Shown here piece by piece: positions 1 to 8,897 of a DNA stretch of 64,000 nt. Made by a program: the position numbers and the translations under genes. The DNA is from Lewinellaceae bacterium (GTDB lineage: Bacteria; Bacteroidota; Bacteroidia; Chitinophagales; Saprospiraceae), in assembly GCA_016713985.1 (NCBI GenBank), contig JADJOD010000020.1, positions 80,196-144,195 of the forward strand. The letters run 5' to 3'. The notes under the pieces were generated by a model. It saw only the letters and a list, made by a program, of their open reading frames with translations, was not told the origin of the DNA and searched no databases. How positions within the stretch are numbered: position 1 is the first letter of the stretch; each line of letters starts with the position of its first letter.

Positions 1-451
1 ATGCGTTGTAACGCAGAAAGATACCGGCCAGGTGCTGCATTTTTTCCAGGTCCAGCAGCTGGTGCTGGGGGTAGAACCAGGCGGTTTTTGAATGAAAGGG
101 GTCTTTCCGAAAGGAGATGTGGTATTCGTAGCTGCGTTCGAAGGCGTCGTACCGCGCGTGGGCTTCCGGGTGAACCGGCCGCAGGTCCCATACGGCGATA
201 TCGTCCGGCAGCAGGCTGTTCAGGCCGTTTAAAAAAGTGGGCGGCAGTTTTTCCGGGGCGTCAAAATGGGCGACATACTCTCTTGCGTGCACTCCCGCGT
301 CGGTTCGGCCGCAACCGGTCAGTTCCACCGGCTGCCGGAGGATGGTCGACATGGCCGCTTCCAGCGTGGCCTGCACCGAAGAAGCATTGGGTTGTGCCTG
401 CCAGCCGCTGTACCGGGTACCGAGATACGACAAAGTGAGAAAATAACGCAT
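1..451 (-). CDS. truA: tRNA pseudouridine synthase A, C-terminus cut by window edge
   Basis: TruA converts uridines 38-40 of the tRNA anticodon arm to pseudouridine in the cytoplasm. I translated it from the reverse strand: it starts MRYFLTLSYLGTRYSGWQ, followed by GCGRTDAGVHA near residue 50, which carries the catalytic Asp of the TruA family. About 150 residues are present; the usual length is 240-270, so the C-terminal part lies beyond the window. The start codon is only three bases past the stop of the phosphatase gene upstream, so the two are probably co-transcribed. Confidence 0.93.
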   Translation of the reverse strand, partial: MRYFLTLSYLGTRYSGWQAQPNASSVQATLEAAMSTILRQPVELTGCGRTDAGVHAREYVAHFDAPEKLPPTFLNGLNSLLPDDIAVWDLRPVHPEAHARYDAFERSYEYHISFRKDPFHSKTAWFYPQHQLLDLEKMQHLAGIFLRYNA

Positions 452-454
452 GGT

Positions 455-916
455 TCAGGGGGCTTCCGGGTGGCGGCTGATAAACACCTCACAAGCCGCA
501 TCAAGCATTTCGAATACCTCGTTAAAACCATCGTCGTCGTAGTAGGGGTCCGGAACACTTCGATTTTGGCCGGGATGTAACTGGTTCAGTATCAGGTCGA
601 TTTTGGCCCTGTGTTCGTCCGTTTGGGCCTGGCGCAGCACATCGCGCAGGTTTTGTGTGTCCATCACAAAAACCCGGTCGAAAAGGTCCAGATCAGCGGG
701 TTTGAATTGTCGCGCCCGCTGATCTGTAATATCGATGCCGTAATGCCGGGCGATGCCTGCGGAGCGGCTGTCGGGTGGTTCGCCAGCGTGCCAGAACCCG
801 GTACCGGCGCTGTCGATCACCCAGTCTAAGCCGCGTTGGGCGGCTTTGTGCTTCAGGATACCTTCTGCCAGCGGGCTTCTGCAGATGTTGCCCAGGCAAA
901 CCATCAGTATTTTCAT
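455..916 (-). CDS. Low-molecular-weight protein tyrosine phosphatase
   Basis: A cytoplasmic phosphatase of the arsenate-reductase-like LMW-PTP fold. The N-terminus MVCLGNICRSPLAEG holds the P-loop C-x5-R(S), where Cys is the nucleophile and Arg binds phosphate. DPYYDDDG near the C-terminus holds the general-acid Asp of the DPY motif. The length of 153 residues is normal for the family. The gene lies between the DUF3078 gene (1-base gap) and truA (3-base gap), so an operon is likely. The substrate cannot be told; there is no capsule kinase next to it. Confidence 0.93.
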   Translation of the reverse strand: MKILMVCLGNICRSPLAEGILKHKAAQRGLDWVIDSAGTGFWHAGEPPDSRSAGIARHYGIDITDQRARQFKPADLDLFDRVFVMDTQNLRDVLRQAQTDEHRAKIDLILNQLHPGQNRSVPDPYYDDDGFNEVFEMLDAACEVFISRHPEAP

Positions 917-917
917 C

Positions 918-1964
918 TCAAAAGATCATGCTGTACTTCAGCATAAATGCGCCCGACCATTGTCCGCCGCGGCCGAGGCGGTCGGGGCCGCCGGTGGTTC
1001 CGTCCGGATTGATCGTTACTTCATAAACGCCGTCGTCGTTTACGTCTTTTTGCACTTTTACGTCGTTGTCATAAAAGTATTCGCCGAGCAAATCGAGCGA
1101 GAGGCCTTTAAAAATGACGATGCTGAAATTGTTGCTGAACAACACATCGACGTTTTGCGGGGTTTTGAGGTAGTTGGAGAACAGGCGCAGGCCGGAAGTG
1201 ACGGCTAAGCGGTTGTTGAAATACTTGTTGTTATAGGCTGCTTTAAATTCGGAACCCAGGCCCAGGAACGATTTATTGTATTCCGTAATGATACCATTGG
1301 CGTCGCGGGTGATGTCGTTGCCGTGAACACCCGTCCGCGCGATGGAGTCATCGGCCACATAAATCAATTGTATGCCACAGGGGGAATAAAAAAACGACAG
1401 GTGATCGTCGGGTTTGAAGTCGATACCCGGCGACAGGGTGATTTGCACCGGGGAGAACAGTTTGGCAACCACCCGGTCGCCGGCATTGACGGGCGACAGG
1501 TAATTGCTTGCATAGGTCTTCAACATCAATGTCTGGGCAAAAAAATCGATGGCAACAAACCATTTGTCGGTGGCCAGTTTGTGGCCGTAACGTGAAGTCA
1601 GGCGCAACACGTCGAGGTTCTTTTGGAAGCCGGTGGCCTGGTTGACGCTGGTTTTGCCGAGGCGCTGGGCCGACAATTGAAGGGAAAGGCCGTTGTTCCA
1701 GAACCATTTGTCTTCCTTGCGGTTGGCGACCAGGGTGCCCAGTCCGCCCAAACCGATTCGGTTGCCGCCGGAGCCGACTTTGGGGTTGAGCAGGCCCATT
1801 CCGCCGAGGTCGAGGCCGATACCGCCGCCGACCGTCCAGCCGAACGTATCTTTTTTCGCCATTTCGGCAATCTCCTTGAGGCGGCCGTCGCCGGCTTCCT
1901 GGGCATTGGACGCCGTGATCGACAGGAGAAATAAAGCGGGAAGCAGTGTAAGTAGTGCTTTCAT
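918..1964 (-). CDS. DUF3078-family outer membrane beta-barrel protein
   Basis: The protein starts with a signal peptide (MKALLTLLPALFLLSITASNAQ) and continues as alternating polar/aromatic strands ending in a phenylalanine (KYSMIF), the usual mark of an outer membrane barrel. The sequence pattern (DTFGWTVGGGIGLDLGGMGL, then WFWNNGLSLQLSAQRLG) matches my memory of Bacteroidota DUF3078 proteins. Its role is unknown. It is inside the minus-strand run from the sigma factor to truA, so co-expression with the MscS channel is plausible. Confidence 0.8.
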   Translation of the reverse strand: MKALLTLLPALFLLSITASNAQEAGDGRLKEIAEMAKKDTFGWTVGGGIGLDLGGMGLLNPKVGSGGNRIGLGGLGTLVANRKEDKWFWNNGLSLQLSAQRLGKTSVNQATGFQKNLDVLRLTSRYGHKLATDKWFVAIDFFAQTLMLKTYASNYLSPVNAGDRVVAKLFSPVQITLSPGIDFKPDDHLSFFYSPCGIQLIYVADDSIARTGVHGNDITRDANGIITEYNKSFLGLGSEFKAAYNNKYFNNRLAVTSGLRLFSNYLKTPQNVDVLFSNNFSIVIFKGLSLDLLGEYFYDNDVKVQKDVNDDGVYEVTINPDGTTGGPDRLGRGGQWSGAFMLKYSMIF

Positions 1965-2006
1965 GATCGTATAGAAACTTGTTTTGTTTAGGATGAAGAT
2001 GGAAGA

Positions 2007-2375
2007 TTATTTGTCGCCGGGTTGGATGAGGTTTTCTTCCTGTGCGTCGGGGTAAAAAACTTCCACTTTTTCGGTGGCGAGTTTGCTCAGCGGAATGATA
2101 ATTTCACGATCGGGTGTTTGAAGCACAAGCGATGTGGCGTCTATCAGCACCACCTTGCCGCGCATCCCGATGATCCGGATGTCGTCGCCCACTTGTACTT
2201 TATTGCGGTTGTAACTGCCTGCGAGGTAGTTGGCCAGCAAATCGCGTGAAGCGCGGCCATAACCGAATGCAAAGGCAAAAGCCAGTGCAGCGATGATGAT
2301 GGAGATATTGGATGCGATAAAACCGGTGTTGATTTTTGCCTGGGCCAGCGCGCTGACCGCCACCGTGATGAACAA
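2007..2375 (-). CDS. MscS-type mechanosensitive channel, C-terminal fragment (frameshifted)
   Basis: This piece carries the end of the last transmembrane helix and the beta domain of a small-conductance MscS family channel: FAFGYGRASRDLLANYLAG followed by VQVGDDIRIIGMRGKVVLID, the conserved MscS signature area. It overlaps the N-terminal piece (2144-2866) in another frame. One extra T in the T5 run (A5 at 2374-2378 on the plus strand) would join both into one protein of about 286 residues reading AVFYFLFITVAVSALAQAKI. Either the gene is inactivated or the base was lost in sequencing. Confidence 0.8.
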   Translation of the reverse strand: MFITVAVSALAQAKINTGFIASNISIIIAALAFAFAFGYGRASRDLLANYLAGSYNRNKVQVGDDIRIIGMRGKVVLIDATSLVLQTPDREIIIPLSKLATEKVEVFYPDAQEENLIQPGDK

Positions 2376-2866
2376 AAATAAAACACCGCCGTCGCGATCA
2401 TTTTTGCCGACGGCAGCCCCATGGACTGGCAGGCCGTCTGTACGATTCCGCGGATCATATCGGCGAGGAACAATCCCAGCAGCAGCAGCACAAAAGCAGA
2501 AAACAGGGCCGGCATATAGTCGATCAGGTCGCGCACCATTTGGGTGATCGCCGGGATGCCGAGCATATCGGTGGCAAAAATGATAAAGCCGAGCATCAGA
2601 ACCAAATAAACCATTTGGGCCAGCACCGACGATATTTCAACACGTACGCCGCTGCGCTGCACCAGGTCGATGTCGTTGAGCCGTTCGGCGACCCGGTCGA
2701 TACCGATACCGGCCAGGATGCCGCGTACAACTTTGCGGATGGTTTTTGCGATGAGCCACCCGATGAGCAGGATCAGCAGGGCAAAAGTCAATTTCGGAAT
2801 TGCCGCAGAAAAACGCGCGATCATTTCCGTGAATACCCCATTTTTCAATTGGTTGAGAAAATCCAT
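2144..2866 (-). CDS. MscS-type mechanosensitive channel, N-terminal fragment (frameshifted)
   Basis: Channels of this family open under membrane tension and release solutes during osmotic downshock. The piece starts at MDFLNQLKNGVFTEM and has three to four hydrophobic helices (for example FALLILLIGWLIAKTI, YLVLMLGFIIFATDML, FVLLLLGLFLADMI). Real homology stops near residue 160 at AVFYF; the rest is out-of-frame sequence. I chose the start at 2866 because the 35 residues upstream in this frame look non-coding (Pro/Arg-rich). See the C-terminal fragment for the single-base repair. Confidence 0.78.
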   Translation of the reverse strand: MDFLNQLKNGVFTEMIARFSAAIPKLTFALLILLIGWLIAKTIRKVVRGILAGIGIDRVAERLNDIDLVQRSGVRVEISSVLAQMVYLVLMLGFIIFATDMLGIPAITQMVRDLIDYMPALFSAFVLLLLGLFLADMIRGIVQTACQSMGLPSAKMIATAVFYFCSSRWRSARWPRQKSTPVLSHPISPSSSLHWLLPLHSVMAALHAICWPTTSQAVTTAIKYKWATTSGSSGCAARWC

Positions 2867-2900
2867 GGATGGTAAAAGGAAGATTGTAAAAGATGAAAAC

Positions 2901-3197
2901 TCAGCATATTTCGGAGTCGGACGGGAACATCCGTTCGTTGCCGGCTCCTCCGCCGGAAGGCGGGCGGCCATCCGGGATCACGGGTGGAGAATAACGACCG
3001 CCGCGCCAGGGGCGCGGACCGGGCTGGTTGGCTCCTCCGATCAGTTGAGCGGCGGTTTGCAGGGCATTTGGGACGAAGAGCTCGATCACTCGGCCGAAAT
3101 GCGACAGGGTGTTGGCGTGGTGGACCAGTTGGTGTTCGATGTCGTCGGGAACATTTTCTTCCCAATCGCCTTGCCATTGCTGGAAATTATTGGCCAT
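2901..3197 (-). CDS. Small Pro/Gly-rich protein downstream of ECF sigma factor
   Basis: 98 residues and not a family I can name. The first 55 residues look folded and helical (DIEHQLVHHANTLSHFGRVI, FVPNALQTAAQLIGG). The rest is a disordered Pro/Gly/Arg tail (PGPRPWRGGRYSPPVIPDGR). The gene follows the ECF sigma factor by about 90 bases on the same strand. That position is where anti-sigma or sigma-associated proteins often lie, but there is no membrane helix or zinc motif to support such a role. The codon pattern and absence of stops support a real gene. Confidence 0.6.
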   Translation of the reverse strand: MANNFQQWQGDWEENVPDDIEHQLVHHANTLSHFGRVIELFVPNALQTAAQLIGGANQPGPRPWRGGRYSPPVIPDGRPPSGGGAGNERMFPSDSEIC

Positions 3198-3290
3198 ACG
3201 GATTAAGTTTTTTATCCCGGTAAAGGGAGTCGGTTAATGTGTAAGCATTCTTATCAATAGACGTCACCGGATTTGGGCCGGTCATACATG

Positions 3291-3896
3291 TTAATTGCCG
3301 GATGATTCGATCGGGTCGCCGGAAAACAACTCGTCGTAAATCGACTGGGCTTTTTGTTTGGCGCGCATGATCTGCATTTTGATGGCGCTTTCCGATTTGC
3401 CGAGTATGTCTCCGATATCCCTGATTTGCAGGTCATCGATATATTTCATCATCAAAATGGCTTTGTCGCCGGGTGGAAGATGTTCGAGTACTTTGGCTAA
3501 TCGCTCCTGCTTCATTTCAAGCAATACACTGTCGGGTATTTCCGCTTCCGTTTCCTTGCTCACTTTTCCGATGTCTTCCGTAAAAATCAGGGGCACTTTT
3601 TTCTTCCTGCGAATCATATCGATACAATAATTGTACGTGATCGAGTAGACCCAGGTGGAAAAAGACGATTGTTCCGTGAACCGGGAAAGGTTCAAAAGCA
3701 CCTTAATAAAAATATCCTGCGTCGCGTCGCGGGCAAGGCCCTCGTCAGCCAGCATGGAAATACATTTTGCAAAAACTTTTCCCTTGTAGCGGTTGTATAA
3801 CTGTGTGAAATACACCGTGTTCTGATCCCTCAGGTACAAAGAGATGAGTTCGCTGTCCGTAAGGTCCTTAACCTTTCTCGTGGCGGTTGACGTCAC
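3291..3896 (-). CDS. ECF (sigma-70 family) RNA polymerase sigma factor
   Basis: 201 residues with the two ECF regions. Region 2 spans about residues 28-95 (YFTQLYNRYKGKVFAKC, DATQDIFIKVLLNLSRF, FSTWVYSITYNYCIDMIRRK) and binds the -10 element. Region 4 spans about residues 130-190 (LEHLPPGDKAILMMKYIDDL, IRDIGDILGKSESAIKMQIM), a helix-turn-helix for the -35 element. There is no anti-sigma factor with a membrane helix nearby; the next gene is the small Pro-rich protein. It heads the minus-strand run and the region above it is intergenic back to the thioredoxin gene. Confidence 0.92.
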   Translation of the reverse strand: MTSTATRKVKDLTDSELISLYLRDQNTVYFTQLYNRYKGKVFAKCISMLADEGLARDATQDIFIKVLLNLSRFTEQSSFSTWVYSITYNYCIDMIRRKKKVPLIFTEDIGKVSKETEAEIPDSVLLEMKQERLAKVLEHLPPGDKAILMMKYIDDLQIRDIGDILGKSESAIKMQIMRAKQKAQSIYDELFSGDPIESSGN

Positions 3897-4087
3897 TTTC
3901 GGGTGGTTTTAAAAAAAACAGAGGTGTTAATCACCGGACAAAGACACGAAAAAAGCGGCAAACTCCGGATTACACACCGCGATTTCTTTAAAACCGTTAA
4001 TGGGACGTTAAAACTGCTCCTGCGTCACGCAATTGCACGAATAAACTTTTCATAACGCCTTTCTTTGTTGAAAAAAGATCAGGACGT

Positions 4088-4597
4088 ATGAAATTCCGGC
4101 TTTTACCCGCTTTTCTTCTGTTTGTTGTTTTTTCCGTTTCGGCCCAAAACGATCAGCCGGGCGCTGCTTTTCCATATAATATTACGCTGCTGAAACCCGA
4201 CAGCACGGCGGTGAACACCCAAACCCTGCTGAAAACGGGAAAACCCACCGTACTGGCTTTTTGGCTGACGACCTGCATGCCCTGCCACCTCGAACTCGCC
4301 AGTTATTCCAGTCACTTTGCCGAATGGCAGAAACAGGCCGATTTTAACCTCTATGCGATTTCGATCGACTTCCAGGAGCGTTTTGCGCGGGTGAAACAAA
4401 TGGCCGCCGAAAAAAAATGGCCCTTCCCGGTGTATTGGGACAAAGACCGGGCGTTTAAAACTGTGTTGCCCGGCGGACTCAACGGCCTGCCCCAAGTGTT
4501 TTTATTTGATAAAAACGGCCAGATCGTGTGGCATCACAAAAAATACACCCCCGGCGACGAGGCGGAGTTGTTCGCACAGATCAAGGCGTTGAAGTAG
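4088..4597 (+). CDS. Secreted TlpA/thioredoxin-like disulfide reductase
   Basis: 169 residues with a signal peptide (MKFRLLPAFLLFVVFSVSAQ) and one thioredoxin fold. The active site is CMPC (LAFWLTTCMPCHLEL, near residue 75), and GGLNGLPQVFLFDKNGQIVW contains the cis-proline loop. It probably reduces or shuffles disulfides in the periplasm, for example in cytochrome c or outer membrane protein maturation. It stands alone, divergent from the sigma factor, with about 190 bases between them. Confidence 0.88.
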   Translation: MKFRLLPAFLLFVVFSVSAQNDQPGAAFPYNITLLKPDSTAVNTQTLLKTGKPTVLAFWLTTCMPCHLELASYSSHFAEWQKQADFNLYAISIDFQERFARVKQMAAEKKWPFPVYWDKDRAFKTVLPGGLNGLPQVFLFDKNGQIVWHHKKYTPGDEAELFAQIKALK

Positions 4598-4796
4598 ACC
4601 TTTCCTCCCGTTTTCCCCTTTCTGGAAAAACCCGAAAAAATGTAGTTGGACGCCGCCCGGTGTTCCCCCCATCTTTGTTGCATTCCAGTTCTATGGGCGT
4701 TTTTCTAATCCTTCTGCGTACCACCGGCTCGCCGGCGGGTATAACCTCGTATGCCCTTACCTACCGATCAATCACTCTTAAACACAGTTTTTAACC

Positions 4797-7748
4797 ATGG
4801 TACACATGAATCAATTGAACTGGATTCCTTCTTTCGGGAGGTGTTCTTCCAAACACTCAATGAAATCGCCGGCACTATTCCTGGCGGGAGCATTAACGCT
4901 CCTGACACAATTTGCAAATGCACAACCCTGTAATTTTACATACACAAGTTTGAACACCTGTACGTATAAGTTTACATCCAACGTCAACGAAGTTGACGGT
5001 TACCTGATCAAGCATTTTTGGGACTTCGGAGATGGAAGCACCTCCGACGTGGCCAATCCCACGCACTCCTATCCCTCATCGGGCCCTGGCGGAGATCCGG
5101 CAATATATACTGTTATTCATATAGTTACGATATGCGACCCCTTTACGTTATTGCCGGTCAACACGTTTACATGCCACGATGTCATTGATTTTGAAGAACC
5201 CGGCATTCCCGAATGCAACCTGTGCCCGACTCTGGTGGAATCGGGGCCTATTTTTGACTACCACGTTACGGGCTGCACGGTGAATTTTCAGGCCCACATT
5301 CCGCTGGGATTTACAGCGATCTGGAATTTTGGCGATGGCACCCTCCCCACCGTGCAATCTCAGAATTTTACCTATACCTATAGCCATAGTGGTGTTTATA
5401 CGGTCTCGGTTAGCACAATCAACACGGCCAATCCGGCTCAGACGTACCGGTGCCAGCGCATCATCACCGTCGATTGCGACAGGCCTTGCTGCGACTTTGC
5501 CTGGACGCTGGATGCGGGCTGCTGTTTCGATCTGAAAATGGACGTGAGCAGTTGCGACCTTCCGGGCGCATCCTATGTCTGGTATGTAGATGGTCAGTTT
5601 GCCGGCAACGGTCCCACGCCGCCCAACCTGTTCCCGCACGGTATCAATATCTGCGAAATCCAGCAAAACGGGGGCATCGTCAACGTATCGCTTGTAACCC
5701 AGAAAGACGGAGAATCATGCATTGTTACCAAAGCGGTCGATTTTAATTCCATCCAGGACCCGGCCATTTATATTGGCTCCGGCCCGCTTTCGTCTTATGA
5801 AAACGTGTTACCTGGCAATTCATATTGCGGCCCCTGCGACGTTCGGGTGTGCGGCATGGTGGATGTAGACAAGGACTTTGAGTTCTGCGCCGCCAATATC
5901 CTCGTCGACAGGGGTATGAAAGGTTTTAATGTGTTGCCGGGAAATACTTTTTCTCTCGCCAAAAGCACACACATGCAGGGCTGCGATTGCATCTATCGCG
6001 GCATTCAGGCGCAATCAGGCGCTACCGTTAATGTGTTACAAAACTCCACCATCGAAGACGCCGGGTACGCCGTCTGGGGGCTGGCTGGCTCGACAGTTCA
6101 TCTGGATAACGCAAATTTCTTCAATAATTATGTCGGTGTTCGAATGGATGGCGCTGTAAATCTCGGAACTTTTTTATCGAATCATTTCTCTACCACGCGT
6201 ACCCTGCTGTCGGATTGCGACAACATTCTCAGCGGTTTGGGCTATGTTACCTCCATCGGCTACGCCGGTATGCAAATGGATCACGACGGGACTAACCTGA
6301 CCATATCCGGCAATGCGAACCAGAACATATTTGACAACCTGGCCGTCGGGATGTATTCCACCGACGGCACGCTGACGCTGCAATCCTGCTGCACCTTCCA
6401 AAATATGACCAACTGCACGGATTATCCGACTGCAACGGCTCAGGCATCCGGCAGCAGGGGAATATGGTTTGTCAACGATGCTTCTTTTACGTCCACCGGT
6501 AACATCTTTAATGACGTAAAAACCGGCATCCTCGGCACAACGACCATTCCGACTATTGTTGACATCAATAACAACAACATGCCGGCGATCGCCCGGGGCA
6601 TCGACCTGCGGACCAGGACTGGCGGGCGTATGACCGGAACCATTAATAACAACCCGGTTAACGTAAACAGGAATCCCTGCATTGTAGCTCCTCCGGGGTT
6701 TGCATACGGGATTGGTTTTGAAGACAATACGACGCAGGTGAATGATATCATGATCCGGGACAACCCGATCACTGTGTCGTACGGAGGCGGCTTGCCGGGC
6801 TTTTCTGCTTACGGAATATTGCTGAACCAGATCAGTACTGCCAATAATGCACAGGTCCAGGTGGACGTGACGGATAATCCCATCAGTGTGACCAATGGGT
6901 TTGCGGGTATATGGGTTGACAATTTTATCCGGGCGGCTGTTTACGACAACCAGATAACAGGTAATCCGACCTTCGGTATTCATTTAAATGCCGGCACGAA
7001 CAATTTCGTATGCAGCAATAATATAACAGGAGGAGGAACAGGCTTGCGAATTATTGGCTCCAGTGCGGCTACTATCCAAAGCAACACTATGACTAATACG
7101 GGCATCGGAGCGTATTTTGGCGGTGATTGCGGATTCGACGCCAGTTTCGGGTGCAATACCTTCTCCGGCGCTCAAGGGTTTGGATTGTTCTACGAAGCCA
7201 ACGCCAAGGTAGGTCTCCAGGCCGACTGGGAAGTCAATACCGGCAACCAATGGGATATAACCTTCTCGGGCACCCGGGCATGGATCAACCTGTTATCCAA
7301 CATACCCAATAATATGTTTTTCGTGCCGGAAGGCCATCCCACACTGGACCCAGGCAACACTCAATCATTCCTGGGACAGGACTGGTTCGTATCCGAATGG
7401 TGGATACCGGAAGGCAATTGCGCGGTTAATACCTGTGCCGGCTTTGAACGCCCTGCAGGCAAACGCAGTGAAATCGAAAAAACGGCCCCGACTCAAACAT
7501 CTGCCCCCCTCGCCCTTCAAATCGCCCCCAACCCCAACGCAGGCGACTTTACCGTAACCTTCGACAAAAACCCGGATGATACGGCCGAATTGCAGGTAAT
7601 TTCCGTTTCCGGCGCCGTGGTGAAATCATACCAGGTACAGCCTGGCGAATCAATGTACCGTATCTCCGGAATGGCGCCCGGCATCTATTTTGTAAAAATG
7701 ACATCAAACGGCAAAACATCAACCCCCGTAAAAATGGTGGTATTCTGA
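4797..7748 (+). CDS. T9SS-exported PKD and parallel beta-helix protein
   Basis: 983 residues. A signal peptide ends near FANAQ; an internal Met at 4860 gives a shorter, standard-looking signal and is the alternative start. Two PKD-type beta-sandwiches follow (FWDFGDGSTSD and IWNFGDGTLPT), then a Cys-rich stretch, then a long right-handed parallel beta-helix made of short N/G/T-rich repeats. The last 75 residues (LQIAPNPNAGDFTVTF to TPVKMVVF) are a T9SS type A sorting domain, so the protein should cross the outer membrane and end up on the surface or outside the cell. The ligand or glycan target is unknown. A second protein of similar design is at 38218-40335. Confidence 0.88.
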   Translation: MVHMNQLNWIPSFGRCSSKHSMKSPALFLAGALTLLTQFANAQPCNFTYTSLNTCTYKFTSNVNEVDGYLIKHFWDFGDGSTSDVANPTHSYPSSGPGGDPAIYTVIHIVTICDPFTLLPVNTFTCHDVIDFEEPGIPECNLCPTLVESGPIFDYHVTGCTVNFQAHIPLGFTAIWNFGDGTLPTVQSQNFTYTYSHSGVYTVSVSTINTANPAQTYRCQRIITVDCDRPCCDFAWTLDAGCCFDLKMDVSSCDLPGASYVWYVDGQFAGNGPTPPNLFPHGINICEIQQNGGIVNVSLVTQKDGESCIVTKAVDFNSIQDPAIYIGSGPLSSYENVLPGNSYCGPCDVRVCGMVDVDKDFEFCAANILVDRGMKGFNVLPGNTFSLAKSTHMQGCDCIYRGIQAQSGATVNVLQNSTIEDAGYAVWGLAGSTVHLDNANFFNNYVGVRMDGAVNLGTFLSNHFSTTRTLLSDCDNILSGLGYVTSIGYAGMQMDHDGTNLTISGNANQNIFDNLAVGMYSTDGTLTLQSCCTFQNMTNCTDYPTATAQASGSRGIWFVNDASFTSTGNIFNDVKTGILGTTTIPTIVDINNNNMPAIARGIDLRTRTGGRMTGTINNNPVNVNRNPCIVAPPGFAYGIGFEDNTTQVNDIMIRDNPITVSYGGGLPGFSAYGILLNQISTANNAQVQVDVTDNPISVTNGFAGIWVDNFIRAAVYDNQITGNPTFGIHLNAGTNNFVCSNNITGGGTGLRIIGSSAATIQSNTMTNTGIGAYFGGDCGFDASFGCNTFSGAQGFGLFYEANAKVGLQADWEVNTGNQWDITFSGTRAWINLLSNIPNNMFFVPEGHPTLDPGNTQSFLGQDWFVSEWWIPEGNCAVNTCAGFERPAGKRSEIEKTAPTQTSAPLALQIAPNPNAGDFTVTFDKNPDDTAELQVISVSGAVVKSYQVQPGESMYRISGMAPGIYFVKMTSNGKTSTPVKMVVF

Positions 7749-7802
7749 TGCGGCGCCTTTAACACAGGCAGAAAACACTTACCATAGACAACTTGGATTT
7801 AC

Positions 7803-7836
7803 CCCGCTCGGCCAAAGGGTCCGGCGGGTTTTTTTT
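7803..7836 (+). terminator. Rho-independent terminator
   Basis: A CCCGC(T)CGG / CCGGCGGG stem with one bulged T and an AAAGGG-type loop is followed by eight T. It lies 55 bases after the beta-helix gene and just before the convergent purC end. Confidence 0.75.
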
Positions 7837-7864
7837 ATGGTGCGTACCATCCGGCCCACCCGCG

Positions 7865-8863
7865 TTACCCGTAAAAATCCGCGTTCCGCAAGGCGTGCAG
7901 GATATTCCTTTCCATTCTTCCCAACACGTCCTGCGACTCGTCGCGGACGAATTTTTTGCCCGTCACCTGTTCAAACAACTCGACATAACGGTTGGTGATT
8001 TCGGCGACAAAGGCGTCGGGCATGGCCGGCATCACCTGTCCCTCCTGGCCTTGAAAGCCGTTGGCGATCAGCCATTCGCGTACAAATTCCTTGCTCAACT
8101 GGCGTTGTTTTTCACCCCGGGCCTGGCGTTCGGCGTAGCCTTCGGCGTAAAAATAGCGGGAACTGTCGGGGGTATGTATCTCGTCCATCAGGATGATCCG
8201 GCCATCTTTTTTGCCGAACTCGTATTTGGTATCGACGAGTATAAGTCCTTGTGCAGCAGCCATTTCCGTGCCCCGGCGAAACAATGCGCGGGTATATGCT
8301 TCCATTTGTTCGTAATCGTCCCGGCTCACGAGGCCGCGTTGCAGGATGTCCTGCCTTGAAATGTCTTCATCGTGGCCTTCGTCGGCCTTGGTGGTGGGTG
8401 TAATGATGGGTTCGGGGAAAGGGTCGTTTTCGCGCAGCCCTTCCGGCATGCTCACGCCGCAGAGTTCGCGCAGCCCTGCGGCATAAGTGCGGGCGGCGTG
8501 GCCGGCCAAATACCCGCGTATGACCATTTCCACCCGCACGGGTTCGCAGCGATGGCCGATGGCCACGTTGGGGTCGGGGGTGGAAATCAGCCAATTGGGA
8601 CAGATGTCGCGCGTGGCGTTGAGAAAATGCGCGGCGAGTTGGTTGAGCACTGCGCCTTTGCAGGGGATGGGTCGCGGCAGGATGTGATCGAAAGCCGAGA
8701 TACGATCACTGGCTACCATGACGAGCAGTTCGGAACCGGGCGCCGGCGAAGCGGCGGCCACCGGGTCACTTGTTGGACGTACGGTGTACACGTCGCGGAC
8801 TTTGCCGCGGTAAAAAGCCGTTTGGCCGGGGAGATGGAAGTTTGTTTCGCGGATGGCTGTCAT
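7865..8863 (-). CDS. purC: Phosphoribosylaminoimidazole-succinocarboxamide synthase (SAICAR synthetase)
   Basis: PurC joins CAIR and aspartate using ATP to make SAICAR in purine biosynthesis. The protein has 332 residues, the long form found in Bacteroidota and yeast rather than the 240-residue form. Visible motifs are FYRGKVRDVY near the N-terminus, the family signature around SDRISAFDHILPRPIPCKG, VRVEMVIRGYLAGHA, and the later acidic block ILVDTKYEFGKKDG with LMDEIHTPDSSRY. No other purine gene is adjacent. The gene upstream on the same strand starts 34 bases away. Confidence 0.95.
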   Translation of the reverse strand: MTAIRETNFHLPGQTAFYRGKVRDVYTVRPTSDPVAAASPAPGSELLVMVASDRISAFDHILPRPIPCKGAVLNQLAAHFLNATRDICPNWLISTPDPNVAIGHRCEPVRVEMVIRGYLAGHAARTYAAGLRELCGVSMPEGLRENDPFPEPIITPTTKADEGHDEDISRQDILQRGLVSRDDYEQMEAYTRALFRRGTEMAAAQGLILVDTKYEFGKKDGRIILMDEIHTPDSSRYFYAEGYAERQARGEKQRQLSKEFVREWLIANGFQGQEGQVMPAMPDAFVAEITNRYVELFEQVTGKKFVRDESQDVLGRMERNILHALRNADFYG

Positions 8864-8897
8864 GGCGGCAAAGTTCCGATATGTCGTGGAGAAAATG

